Shown: positions 54,492-62,276, counted from the stretch's first letter. The stretch is DNA of 64,000 nt from an uncultured Bizionia sp. (GCA_947496215.1 CANMCF010000014.1:1-64000); one strand, 5' to 3'. Translations and numbers: made by a program. The notes: a model not told the origin generated them from the sequence alone.

Positions 54492-57095
54492 ATGAATAGA
54501 TTCCTTTTTGTCTTAATCTTGTTGTACCCAGGAAGCATCTTTTCCCAAGATTTGGAAAATGAAATCTATGAGGCCACAGAAGTCTTCAACAATACCAAGA
54601 CAGAAGCAGCCTTAAACGTTCTAGATCAAGAAATATCAGATTTCAATTCCAAGATAAACACCAAAGACGAACATTTTGCATTTATAAACCTACTTTTGAA
54701 CAAGGCCTATTATTTGGATAATAAAAATAGGCAACAAAAGGCAATCGTAACGTATGAAGAAGCTTGGACAAAATATAAAAAGGAAAAGATCGCAGCTATC
54801 TTCCAGTTCGACATCATAGAATATTGCCTGATTCCATTGGGAATCCTATACCACAAGACAAATGACTATACCAATGCAGAAAACATCATAAAGCACTATA
54901 TCTTCCTTGCCGAGAAGGAACAAAACGATGCTCACCGCATTTCTGGCGCCATAAATCTGAGCAATCTCTATCAAAAACTCGGCAAACACCAACTGGCAAT
55001 CGATATAGCTTCCAAAGGATTGAAAATCCCGAAATTGCCATCTCGTAAAAAAAACAAGCTCAAGTCCATCAAATCCAGAAGTTCCATTCTTTTGGGCAAG
55101 ACCATTGTGTACATAGACAATGTGGATGTGAAATTGCCCCACTTGATGGATTTAAACGTTAAAACTCAAATGGAATATGAATTGGCATATGAAATTGGGG
55201 ATTACAAGAAGGCTTTGAAATTGTTCAAGAACTTGAAATCTTTTGGATACGACAAAATGGCTTCTGCCCGAGATTTGGCAAAGCTAAACATCGAAGAAGC
55301 TCATTTGTATCTCCTTTTAAACGACAAGAACACTTCGGCAAAAAAACTAAGATCGGCGCTTCTCATCTTGCTTCCGGATTTTCAAGGTAACGGTCTACCA
55401 ACAAAAAGCGACCTTTACCCTGAAAACACCTTCATCGATCTTTTCGATGCCTTGGCCAATTTGCAAGTCGATCCCAAAAACGCATTGGAATGCTACGAAT
55501 TGAGTTTCCATGTTTCCTTGCTACTGGAAAGGAACATAACCTCACAAGAAGGAAAGTTGATTCAACTTTCCAACAATAGGAAACGAAGCGAGAAATGCAT
55601 TTCTCTTTTGCACCAATTAAACAAAACTAGTGACAACGTCATTTACATGGAACAAGCTTTCGCTTATGCTGAAAGATTCAAATCTGCCGTCCTAAAGGAG
55701 ATGGTCGACAAAAAGTCCCTTCTGGAATCCTACCCCGAAGACACCTTGCTCATCAAGGAGCAGTTTTTATTGAACAAGCAAATACAACTTACCAACCAAC
55801 TGGTAAGAACACCATACGACCCTGTGAGGAAAGTAGAGACAAATAACATAAGGGAAGCATTGAATAATGTAAGCATCGAGTTGAAGAAAACGAAAAACAG
55901 AATAGCCGAAAAACACAATGCACACCAAGACAATGGCATTTCATTTCTCGACATAAAAAAGAAGCTCATTGAAGATAATGCGACCTTGGTGGAATACTTT
56001 TATGGTAGTGATACCATATACCAGTTCATAATTTCGGAAAAAGCTGCCGAGTTGAACGTCATTCCTTTGAATAATACCACAAAAAATAAAATTCTGGAGT
56101 TCATAAGGTATTTCGACAACGCCTCCATAATAAACAATGACATCACCAAATTTACTTCCGATGCCTTCTCATTGTATGAAACACTACTTTTCGACAAAGT
56201 ACAAGACAAAGAAAACATCGTCGTCATCCCAGATGGTTTCATCAATTTCATCCCTTTTGATGCCTTGCTGACTTCTAAAAGCAAAAGCTTGAATTTCGAA
56301 ACCATGCCTTTTGTCGTAAAAAATCACAAGTTGGCATATAACTCCAGTGCCTCTTTATATCTAAAACAAAACAAACCACAATCACGACAAAGGCTATTGG
56401 GGCTTTTCCCCATTTTCGAAAACTCAAACAAGGAGCTCACCTATTCAGTTGATGAGGCAAAAAGCATTGAAAGAGAAGTTGAGTCCACGTTTTTGACAAA
56501 CGATTTGGCTACAAAGGAACGTTTTATGGAACTGGCAAATGAATATGACATCCTACATCTGTCTACACATGCCAATGCTGGTAACTTTGTAGAACCAGCA
56601 AGCATAGAGTTTGCGAATTCCTACTTGTCCTTGAATGAATTGTATGCATTGAACCTGAATGTTGATCTGGTCGTTTTAAGCGCATGCGAAACCGGTGTCG
56701 GGCGTTTGGAACAAGGAGAAGGAGCTATGAGTTTGGCCAGAGGCTTTCAATATGCCGGCGCAAGAAATATGCTGTTTTCCCTTTGGAAGATCAATGATTT
56801 GTCCACTTCACGAATCATGACATACTTTTACAAAAACCAAGACGAAAGCGAATCTTACTTTTTGGCCAATTGCCAATCCAAACTGGATTACCTGCAAGAC
56901 GAAGACATCGAGAATATGAAGAAATCCCCCTATTACTGGAGTACCTTCATATTTTATGGAGACTTGACCAAAGCAAGGAAAAACAACTACATTTACCTAC
57001 GTATTTTTGCAATCTCAATATTAATTGCAGTACTTTTACTTCTGTTATTTAAAAAACAAGATGGAAAACGCACTTCAAGAATTCTTACTGAGTAA
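54492..57095 (+). CDS. TPR-CHAT caspase-like protease, membrane-anchored
   Basis: An 867-residue protein: signal peptide MNRFLFVLILLYPGSIFSQ, then TPR-type helices over about residues 25-420, a coiled linker (NIREALNNVSIELKKTKNRI), and a CHAT domain (about 480-830). The CHAT dyad is His693 in DILHLSTHANAG and Cys732 in VVLSACETGVGRLEQGEGAM; ARGFQYAGARNMLFSLWKIN follows. A C-terminal membrane helix (IFAISILIAVLLLLLFKK) and basic tail end it. The CHAT domain should face the periplasm if both signals act as drawn. CHAT proteases are caspase/separase relatives activated through their partner domains. It overlaps the retropepsin-like gene by 35 bases, and the target is unknown. Confidence 0.88.
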   Translation: MNRFLFVLILLYPGSIFSQDLENEIYEATEVFNNTKTEAALNVLDQEISDFNSKINTKDEHFAFINLLLNKAYYLDNKNRQQKAIVTYEEAWTKYKKEKIAAIFQFDIIEYCLIPLGILYHKTNDYTNAENIIKHYIFLAEKEQNDAHRISGAINLSNLYQKLGKHQLAIDIASKGLKIPKLPSRKKNKLKSIKSRSSILLGKTIVYIDNVDVKLPHLMDLNVKTQMEYELAYEIGDYKKALKLFKNLKSFGYDKMASARDLAKLNIEEAHLYLLLNDKNTSAKKLRSALLILLPDFQGNGLPTKSDLYPENTFIDLFDALANLQVDPKNALECYELSFHVSLLLERNITSQEGKLIQLSNNRKRSEKCISLLHQLNKTSDNVIYMEQAFAYAERFKSAVLKEMVDKKSLLESYPEDTLLIKEQFLLNKQIQLTNQLVRTPYDPVRKVETNNIREALNNVSIELKKTKNRIAEKHNAHQDNGISFLDIKKKLIEDNATLVEYFYGSDTIYQFIISEKAAELNVIPLNNTTKNKILEFIRYFDNASIINNDITKFTSDAFSLYETLLFDKVQDKENIVVIPDGFINFIPFDALLTSKSKSLNFETMPFVVKNHKLAYNSSASLYLKQNKPQSRQRLLGLFPIFENSNKELTYSVDEAKSIEREVESTFLTNDLATKERFMELANEYDILHLSTHANAGNFVEPASIEFANSYLSLNELYALNLNVDLVVLSACETGVGRLEQGEGAMSLARGFQYAGARNMLFSLWKINDLSTSRIMTYFYKNQDESESYFLANCQSKLDYLQDEDIENMKKSPYYWSTFIFYGDLTKARKNNYIYLRIFAISILIAVLLLLLFKKQDGKRTSRILTE

Positions 57096-57507
57096 AGGTT
57101 ACAAAAAAATCAAATTAAAGCTCACAAAAACAAACCATTTCGAAGTAAAGGCCTCAATCAACGATGTCAAAGGGTTGTTTATCCTAGATACCGGAGCATC
57201 CAGTAGCTGTGTCGGTTTTAAAAGCATCGATTTCTTCAATCTCAAGGTTAAGGATTCCAACATAAAGGCAGCTGGTGCTGGTACCACGGATATGATAACC
57301 CAGGTCTCCAAAAAAAACTCCATAAAGATCGGCAGATGGAAGACAGACAACAAAGATCTCATATTGTTTGATCTCACTCACATAAATACAGCGCTCACCA
57401 ACCATGATGCCCAAGCTGTGAATGGCATCATTGGGGCCGATATTTTAAAAAAGGGAAAAGGTATTATAGATTACGAAAAGAAATATCTATATTTAAGTCC
57501 CCATTAA
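57061..57507 (+). CDS. Retropepsin-like aspartic protease
   Basis: A 148-residue protein from ATG 57061; an earlier frame start at 57025 lies deep in the CHAT gene. The catalytic loop is LFILDTGASSSCVGF (DTGAS, residues about 43-47) and the later hydrophobic-hydrophobic-Gly element is NGIIGADIL, the hallmarks of the single-domain clan AA retropepsin fold, which acts as a dimer. There is no signal peptide or membrane helix, so it is probably cytosolic, unlike the CHAT protein with which it overlaps by 35 bases. Known relatives process unknown cellular proteins. Confidence 0.8.
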   Translation: MENALQEFLLSKGYKKIKLKLTKTNHFEVKASINDVKGLFILDTGASSSCVGFKSIDFFNLKVKDSNIKAAGAGTTDMITQVSKKNSIKIGRWKTDNKDLILFDLTHINTALTNHDAQAVNGIIGADILKKGKGIIDYEKKYLYLSPH

Positions 57508-57566
57508 CCAACCACATACTTACTTTTAGTTTATAGTATCACATAATCATTAATCCATTCCCATCA

Positions 57567-58208
57567 ATGAGCGTTTCCATTGTTATTGCTGACGACCACC
57601 CACTTATGCTAAGAGGCTTGAGCGGTTACATCTCTTCCAAGGGTTATAATATAATAGGTAGTGCTCAAGACGGCAAGACTGCCTACAACCTCATCGTAAA
57701 ATTAAATCCGGATATTGCCGTCCTAGACATACAAATGCCTTTTCTTACTGGACTCGAGATTGCAGCAGAGTGCAAAAAGAACGAATTGGATACCAAAATC
57801 ATCCTGATAACCTTTGATAACGAGGAACGACTTTACGACAAGGCCATTGCTTATGGCGTCTATGGATACATACTAAAGGAATTTGCCGTCGAGGAGATAG
57901 AAAACTGCATTGAACACGTAAAACGAGGAGAGCCCTATTTTAGTGAAGAAATAGCATCTTACCTCAACTCAAAGATAAAATATACCAACACCAAGATAGT
58001 GGAACTTCTAACTAGGACAGAAATGAAGGTGGTCCAATCCCTTTCCGAAAACAAGACAAGCTTGCAAATAGCAGAGGATTTAGATAGTTCGGTGAGGACA
58101 GTGGAAAAGCACAGAAGCAACATCATCAAGAAATTGAAACTGGAAAAATCCCATAACGCATTGACACTATGGGCCAACACAAACAGGAAACTTCTGAAAA
58201 ACACGTAG
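57567..58208 (+). CDS. NarL/FixJ-type response regulator
   Basis: A 213-residue two-domain regulator. The receiver domain has the acidic pair Asp9/Asp10 (VIADDHPLML), the phosphorylation site Asp54 (IAVLDIQMPF), Thr82 and Lys104 (YILKEF). The output domain (about 145-210) is a LuxR-type helix-turn-helix: LTRTEMKVVQSLSENKTSLQ, IAEDLDSSVRTVEKHRSNII. No histidine kinase gene lies in the window. The stop codon overlaps the first of eight copies of a 7-2-7 inverted repeat whose geometry is that of NarL-family binding sites, so this protein is the prime candidate to control the following RNA units and itself. Confidence 0.92.
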   Translation: MSVSIVIADDHPLMLRGLSGYISSKGYNIIGSAQDGKTAYNLIVKLNPDIAVLDIQMPFLTGLEIAAECKKNELDTKIILITFDNEERLYDKAIAYGVYGYILKEFAVEEIENCIEHVKRGEPYFSEEIASYLNSKIKYTNTKIVELLTRTEMKVVQSLSENKTSLQIAEDLDSSVRTVEKHRSNIIKKLKLEKSHNALTLWANTNRKLLKNT

Positions 58209-58253
58209 TTATACGTGCTTACAAATGGGATTTTAGCCTTATATTTGTAAGGC

Positions 58254-58324
58254 TATTAATCGACTAATTCTGTAAAAAGAATTATCAAGAGCCCAAAAAC
58301 AATTCTGCTTTTGGGCTTTTTTTT
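58254..58324 (+). ncRNA. Predicted small RNA, unit 0
   Basis: Operator CACGTAG-TT-ATACGTG at 58202-58217 overlaps the regulator's stop codon. -7 TATATTTG is at 58240-58247, hairpin AATTCT-GTAAAA-AGAATT next, and terminator AGCCCAAAA / TTTTGGGCT at 58290-58317 with eight Ts. This is the most diverged member, but it has the best -7 match. The RNA start is estimated as 7 bases after the -7 element. Confidence 0.65.
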
Positions 58325-58395
58325 GTTATTTACCTGAAAAAATACGTAGGACTACGTATTTCACAACTCGATTATTCATTCTATCTTTACAGTGC

Positions 58396-58466
58396 TAATA
58401 CATCAATAAATCGCAAGAAAAATTACTGAAAGCTTCAAAACTCCGTTATTGTTTTGAAGCTTTTTT
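58396..58466 (+). ncRNA. Predicted small RNA, unit 1
   Basis: Operator 58341-58360, -7 TATCTTTA 58382-58389, terminator with a perfect 12-base stem AAGCTTCAAAAC / GTTTTGAAGCTT (58430-58462) and six Ts. The small upstream hairpin of the other units is poorly kept here. Confidence 0.65.
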
Positions 58467-58699
58467 CATTGTTATGATAAACTCAATGAGAAAACACCTG
58501 TTTCCTAATCATTTGCTACGAAAAGCAGCTTTTATAGAATTGCAAGAACTAACGAGAATCCAAATGAAGAGCCCTATCTTTTTTAAGACTATTTTTAAGA
58601 CGGAATGGGATTGGTTTGATTTTAGTACATCAGTCTTCATAATTAATTATAATGCTACAGTTTTCAAATCAATGCCAACGACCATATAAACATACCTAG

Positions 58700-58879
58700 T
58701 TAATTGATTCCCATTTTTCAGTAAATATTAAACTGGCACCAAAAAAGAAACCTTTGAGGTATTCTAACAGAAGTAGGCTTTTAATCTTTTCAAAATTGCA
58801 TGAAAACACCAATGATTTACGTCATTTCAATGTAAAACCCAATGACATAAAGGATTTGGTATTGGAAAGACCTATTTAA
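58700..58879 (+). pseudogene. Coding-like fragment between units 1 and 2
   Basis: An open frame without a start codon encodes about 59 residues (SRLLIFSKLHENTNDLRHFN, VKPNDIKDLVLERPI) and stops just before the unit-2 operator. Weakly related, broken segments recur before units 3, 4 and 5 (for example NIKVLYHLTVKPNGIKTLAS before unit 3). They look like remains of a gene that was duplicated with the RNA units. Family unknown. Confidence 0.35.
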
Positions 58880-58937
58880 AAAAATACGTAGCTCTACGTA
58901 TTTCACAACTCAACCATTCACTTTACCTTTACACTGC

Positions 58938-59010
58938 TATCAATTGATTCTTAGGGAGAATTATTTTAAGGCTTCAAAAACGACATTGTTGTTTCTTGGA
59001 GCTTTTTTTT
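58938..59010 (+). ncRNA. Predicted small RNA, unit 2
   Basis: Operator 58883-58902, TTTC 58901-58904, 19 bases, -7 TACCTTTA 58924-58931. The RNA contains ATTCT-TAGGG-AGAAT and a terminator GCTTCAA / TTGGAGC (58971-59002) with eight Ts. Confidence 0.7.
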
Positions 59011-59224
59011 ATGCTTGAGCTTAAAAAAGATGAAGGCAGTACTTCGTTTTCTACTATCGGGAGACTTTTCCTCCTTCATCAATTTGCTTAAAAACATCAA
59101 AGTTCTGTATCATTTAACCGTAAAACCCAATGGTATAAAGACTTTGGCATCGAAAAGACTTATTAAAAAAATACGTAGCTCTACGTATTTCACAGCTCAA
59201 CCATTCACTTTACCTTTACATTGC

Positions 59225-59299
59225 TATCAATTGATTCTTAGGGAGAATTATTTTAAGGCTTCAAAAAACGACATTGTTGTTTCTTGGAGCTTTTTTTTT
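59225..59299 (+). ncRNA. Predicted small RNA, unit 3
   Basis: Operator 59170-59189, -7 TACCTTTA 59211-59218. Nearly identical to unit 2, including the ATTCT-TAGGG-AGAAT hairpin and the GCTTCAA / TTGGAGC terminator ending in nine Ts. Confidence 0.7.
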
Positions 59300-59514
59300 G
59301 TGCTTGAGCTGAAAAAAGATGAAGGTAGTACATCCTTCTCAACTATCTGAAGGCCTTTTTCCTCCTCATCAATTTGCTTGAAAACACCTAAACTCTGTAC
59401 CATTTAACAACAAATCCCAATGATAGAAAGACTTTGGCTTCGAAAAGACTTATTAAAAAAATACGTAGCTCTACGTATTTCACAGCTCAACCATTCACTT
59501 TACCTTTACATTGC

Positions 59515-59587
59515 TATCAATTGATTCTTAGAGGGAATTATTTTAAGGCTTCAAAAACGACATTGTTGTTTCTTGAAGCTTTTTTTT
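59515..59587 (+). ncRNA. Predicted small RNA, unit 4
   Basis: Operator 59460-59479, -7 TACCTTTA 59501-59508. The terminator stem is GCTTCAA / TTGAAGC, where a T-G pair of units 2, 3 and 5 is a T-A pair; this keeps the stem and supports a selected structure. The loop of the small hairpin differs (TTAGAGG). Confidence 0.7.
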
Positions 59588-59801
59588 GTGCTTGAGTTGA
59601 AAAAAGATGAAGGTAGTACATCCTTCTCAACTATCTGAAGGCCTTTTTCCTCCTCATCAATTTCCTTGAAAACACCTAAACCCTGTATCATTTAACAACA
59701 AACCCAATGATAGAAAGACTTTGGCTTCGAAAAGGCTTATTAAAAAAATACGTAGTCCTACGTATTTCACAAGTCGACTTTTCACTTTATATTTACATCA
59801 C

Positions 59802-59874
59802 TATCAATTAATTCTTAGGGAGAATTATTTTAAGGCTTCAAAAAACGACATTGTTGTTTCTTGGAGCTTTTTTT
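59802..59874 (+). ncRNA. Predicted small RNA, unit 5
   Basis: Operator 59747-59766, -7 TATATTTA 59788-59795, small hairpin ATTCT-TAGGG-AGAAT, terminator GCTTCAA / TTGGAGC ending near 59874. Confidence 0.7.
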
Positions 59875-60000
59875 ACGCTCAGACGAAAAACATAAAGACA
59901 GATCATTAATTTGATTACTATATTGACTTGTTCCAATTCAGAAAAAATACGTAGTTCTACGTATTTCACAATTCAAATATTCATTTTATCTTTACAATGC

Positions 60001-60070
60001 TATAAATCGATTCTTTAGGGAGAATTACTAAAGCTTCAAAATAGGTAATACTGTTTTTGAAGCTTTTTTT
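60001..60070 (+). ncRNA. Predicted small RNA, unit 6
   Basis: Operator 59946-59965, -7 TATCTTTA 59987-59994, hairpin ATTCT-TTAGGG-AGAAT, terminator AAGCTTCAAAA / TTTTGAAGCTT (60031-60065) plus Ts. Here the terminator stem is perfect. Confidence 0.7.
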
Positions 60071-60307
60071 ATACCCATACCCCAAAAGTGATCACATAAA
60101 GGAACAATTCCCATAGGGTAGACATTTTTATTGTTTATGGTCACTTTGAAAAATCGTCTCATTTCTCCCTGAAAACACAAAGAAAACAAACATAACACCA
60201 ATATTTTCAACACCTTAGAGGTTTAAAGGCACAAAAAAATACGGTCAAAAAAAATACGTAGTTCTACGTATTTCATAGCTCGTATATTCATTTTACCTTT
60301 ACATTGC

Positions 60308-60371
60308 TATTAATTAATTCTTAGGGAGAATTATCAGATGACTCTGCATCCTACATAAGATGCAGAGTTTT
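60308..60371 (+). ncRNA. Predicted small RNA, unit 7
   Basis: Operator 60253-60272, -7 TACCTTTA 60294-60301, hairpin AATTCT-TAGGG-AGAATT. The terminator is unrelated in sequence, ACTCTGCATC / GATGCAGAGT (60341-60368), with only four Ts. Read-through toward the small peptide gene at 60409 is therefore possible. Confidence 0.65.
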
Positions 60372-60408
60372 CAATCTAAATGAATGACACTTTAAAGCTC
60401 TATCAGTT

Positions 60409-60519
60409 ATGGAAAAGATAAAAGGGGAAAACAACAAGAATCTAATCATAGGAATTATGATTATTGCCGTCATAGTCGTATCTATAAACATCGTTGCAGG
60501 TTTCTTTCTAACCAGCTAA
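60409..60519 (+). CDS. 36-residue single-helix membrane peptide, copy 1
   Basis: ATG 60409 to TAA 60519 encodes a 36-residue peptide with a charged N-terminus MEKIKGENNKN, then one strongly hydrophobic helix LIIGIMIIAVIVVSINIVAG and FFLTS. A paralog lies at 60805-60915 with 29 of 36 residues identical, including the whole membrane part apart from conservative changes. That conservation shows it is a real gene. A strong terminator follows. Its size and layout resemble small membrane toxins or regulators of membrane complexes. It sits directly downstream of the RNA array; a link is suggested but not shown. Confidence 0.75.
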   Translation: MEKIKGENNKNLIIGIMIIAVIVVSINIVAGFFLTS

Positions 60520-60540
60520 GGATAAACACATAAAGAAGAA

Positions 60541-60578
60541 AAGCGTAACCTTACTCATGAGGTTACGCTTTTTTTTTA
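60541..60578 (+). terminator. Terminator of small peptide gene 1
   Basis: Stem AAGCGTAACC / GGTTACGCTT (60541-60550 with 60561-60570), loop of 10 bases, then a T-run. The GCGTAAC stem is shared with the terminator of copy 2. Confidence 0.9.
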
Positions 60579-60804
60579 TACTCGGTAATTATATAAATGT
60601 GACTTCATTGTCTTTTGTTTTGTCACAAAAAACCATATCTAATTGAAAATTCAACATCTTTCCTTGGAATCACAATCAACATAATAGACTTAAAAAAACA
60701 TTTCTATCGAAATAACAAATAAGCCATTGATGCTTCTAAAGTAGGGTATTCTTACCAATAAGTGTTTTTATATAGAATATAATTAAACTACAACCTTATT
60801 GATT
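60579..60804. other. Intergenic region between the two small peptide genes
   Basis: About 225 AT-rich bases without an ORF. A short inverted GTGAC / GTCAC pair (around 60600 and 60625) is the only structure seen. The promoter of copy 2 must lie here, but no TTTG-N19-TAnnTTTG and no 7-2-7 palindrome is present. Confidence 0.4.
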
Positions 60805-60915
60805 ATGGAAAAGATTAAAGAAGAAAACTACAGAAATCTAATCATAGGTATTATGATTATTGCCATCGTAGTCATATCTATTAACATCGTTGCAGGTTTC
60901 TTTCTAACAAATTAA
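60805..60915 (+). CDS. 36-residue single-helix membrane peptide, copy 2
   Basis: ATG 60805 to TAA 60915 encodes MEKIKEENYRN, then LIIGIMIIAIVVISINIVAG and FFLTN. Changes from copy 1 are conservative or in the N-terminus; many third-position differences leave the protein unchanged, a sign of selection on the peptide. A strong terminator with the same stem core follows. No 7-2-7 operator lies before this copy, so the two copies may be regulated differently. Confidence 0.75.
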   Translation: MEKIKEENYRNLIIGIMIIAIVVISINIVAGFFLTN

Positions 60916-60936
60916 AAAATAAACATATAAAAGAAG

Positions 60937-60974
60937 AAAAGCGTAACTTGATGGTCATCAAGTTACGCTTTTTT
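60937..60974 (+). terminator. Terminator of small peptide gene 2
   Basis: Stem GCGTAACTTGAT / ATCAAGTTACGC (60941-60952 with 60957-60968), tetraloop GGTC, extended by A/T pairs and followed by Ts. It also separates the plus-strand block from odhB on the minus strand. Confidence 0.9.
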
Positions 60975-60994
60975 ATTCTCGACAATTAAGTTTA

Positions 60995-62209
60995 TTACAA
61001 CTCCAAGGCTTTTTTGATGTCATCATTCATCAATAATTCCGTTGGGTTTTCCAAGGCTTCTTTAACAGCCACCAAAAATCCAACACTTTCCTTTCCATCA
61101 ATGATTCTATGATCATAAGACAAGGCTACGTACATAATTGGACGAATCACGACTTGTCCATCTATGGCAACTGGTCTTTCGACAATGTTGTGCATTCCCA
61201 AAATCCCACTTTGAGGCGGGTTGATGATTGGTGTGGAAAGCATACTTCCAAAGACTCCTCCATTGGAAATGGTAAAGGTTCCTCCTGTCATTTCATCCAC
61301 CGTGATCTTTCCATCACGAGCACGAAGTGCCAAACGTTTCACCTCTGCCTCGACACCTCTAAACGATAAGTTCTCTGCATTCCTTATTACTGGAACCATC
61401 AATCCTTTCGGTCCAGAAACCGCGATGCTTACATCCACGAAATCATAGGATAACATTTCTTTGCCATCTATCATGGAATTTACTGCTGGATACATCTTTA
61501 AGGCTCTTACAACCGCCAATGTAAAAAAGGACATGAATCCCAATCCAACACCGTGTTTAGCCTTGAATGTTTCCTTGTACTCCTTACGCAATGCAAAGAT
61601 TGGAGACATATCAACCTCGTTGAAGGTGGTAAGCATGGCCGTAGTATTCTTGGCTTCCACCAAGCGTTCTGCCACCTTACGACGCAACATGGACATCTTG
61701 CTTCTTGAAGTACCACGATTCCCTCCTGTTGGAGTTCCCATAGAAGGCACAGCTTTTACAGCATCTTCTTTGGTAACACGCCCATCTTTCCCTGTTCCAG
61801 AAATAGTACTCGCATCCATCCCTTTTTCTGCCAATATCTTTTTCGCTGCTGGACTTGCCGTACCTGTTGCATAAGTCTTTGCTTCGGAAACTACTGGTTT
61901 AGGAGCTTCTTCTACTTTGGGCGCCTCGGTTTTCACCTCAGTTTTTTCAGACGCATCACCATCTGGTTTTTCTGCACTCGTGTCAATTAGACAAACGACT
62001 TGTCCAACTGCAACGGCATCACCTTCTTCAGCTTTAAGGGTAATGGTTCCACTTGCTTCCGCAGGAAGTTCCAATGTTGCCTTGTCACTATCCACCTCGG
62101 CAATGGCTTGGTCCTTTTCGACATAATCGCCATCTTGAACTAACCATTCTGCTATTTCAACTTCTGTAATCGACTCTCCAGGAGAAGGCACTTTCATTTC
62201 TAAAATCAT
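60995..62209 (-). CDS. odhB: Dihydrolipoyllysine succinyltransferase, E2 of 2-oxoglutarate dehydrogenase
   Basis: A 404-residue E2. The lipoyl domain (residues about 1-76) carries the lipoylated Lys43 in [18 protein letters not shown] linker rich in Ala/Pro/Glu, the E1/E3-binding domain ([37 protein letters not shown]) and the catalytic domain follow, ending in [19 protein letters not shown] with catalytic His and Asp. It transfers succinyl groups to CoA in the TCA cycle. The E1 gene odhA lies upstream on the same strand, with a DUF3887 gene in between. Confidence 0.95.
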   Translation of the reverse strand: MILEMKVPSPGESITEVEIAEWLVQDGDYVEKDQAIAEVDSDKATLELPAEASGTITLKAEEGDAVAVGQVVCLIDTSAEKPDGDASEKTEVKTEAPKVEEAPKPVVSEAKTYATGTASPAAKKILAEKGMDASTISGTGKDGRVTKEDAVKAVPSMGTPTGGNRGTSRSKMSMLRRKVAERLVEAKNTTAMLTTFNEVDMSPIFALRKEYKETFKAKHGVGLGFMSFFTLAVVRALKMYPAVNSMIDGKEMLSYDFVDVSIAVSGPKGLMVPVIRNAENLSFRGVEAEVKRLALRARDGKITVDEMTGGTFTISNGGVFGSMLSTPIINPPQSGILGMHNIVERPVAIDGQVVIRPIMYVALSYDHRIIDGKESVGFLVAVKEALENPTELLMNDDIKKALEL

Positions 62210-62276
62210 TGTACTATAATTTTATGTGTTTTTTAAGTCTGCTGTATTTTTTAGACTAATTGTTTTTAATATTGCT

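Larger units (their letters stand above)
58341..60272 (+). promoter_or_regulatory. Seven perfect 7-2-7 operators overlapping the -33 position
   Basis: The palindromes lie at 58341-58360, 58883-58902, 59170-59189, 59460-59479, 59747-59766, 59946-59965 and 60253-60272. Arms are identical in all seven; only the two central bases vary (GA, CT, CT, CT, TC, TT, TT). The right arm runs into TTTC, which is placed 19 bases before the -7 element, where TTTG is expected. A protein bound there would touch the -33 region, which fits either activation at a weak -33 or repression. The heptamer pair with 2-base spacing matches the arrangement described for NarL-type regulators. Confidence 0.75.
58202..60371 (+). 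repeat. Array of eight operator-promoter-RNA-terminator units
   Basis: Eight units of about 120-130 bases, spaced 199-542 bases apart, each have (a) an inverted repeat, AATACGTAG-N2-CTACGTATT in seven copies and CACGTAG-TT-ATACGTG in the first, (b) a -7 element TAnnTTTA/G exactly 21 bases after the palindrome in units 1-7 (22 in unit 0), (c) about 65-75 bases with a small ATTCT...AGAAT hairpin, and (d) a Rho-independent terminator. Units 2-5 repeat every 287-290 bases. There is no direct-repeat/spacer regularity as in CRISPR, no terminal inverted repeats of a transposon and no ORF shared by all units. Confidence 0.85.

Noticed and set aside
58202-58217. First palindrome as part of the regulator's terminator
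   Set aside because: It overlaps the stop codon and has no T-run. It matches the 7-2-7 pattern of the other units and is followed by a perfect -7 element.
58474-58689. ORF of 71 codons between RNA units 1 and 2
   Set aside because: It starts just after the unit 1 terminator, has no homologous frame in the other spacers and no composition typical of a gene here.
59015-59350. ORF of 111 codons across units 2 and 3
   Set aside because: It reads straight through an operator, promoter and terminator of unit 3, and the corresponding frame is broken in the sister units.
58341-60272. The palindrome array as a CRISPR
   Set aside because: Repeats are 199-542 bases apart, the spacers are related to each other and there are no cas genes. 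Each repeat precedes a promoter and terminator instead.
58341-60272. The palindromes as replication iterons, DnaA boxes or a MITE family
   Set aside because: No rep or dnaA gene is nearby, and there are no terminal inverted repeats or target duplications around the units. The fixed distance to a -7 element fits an operator.
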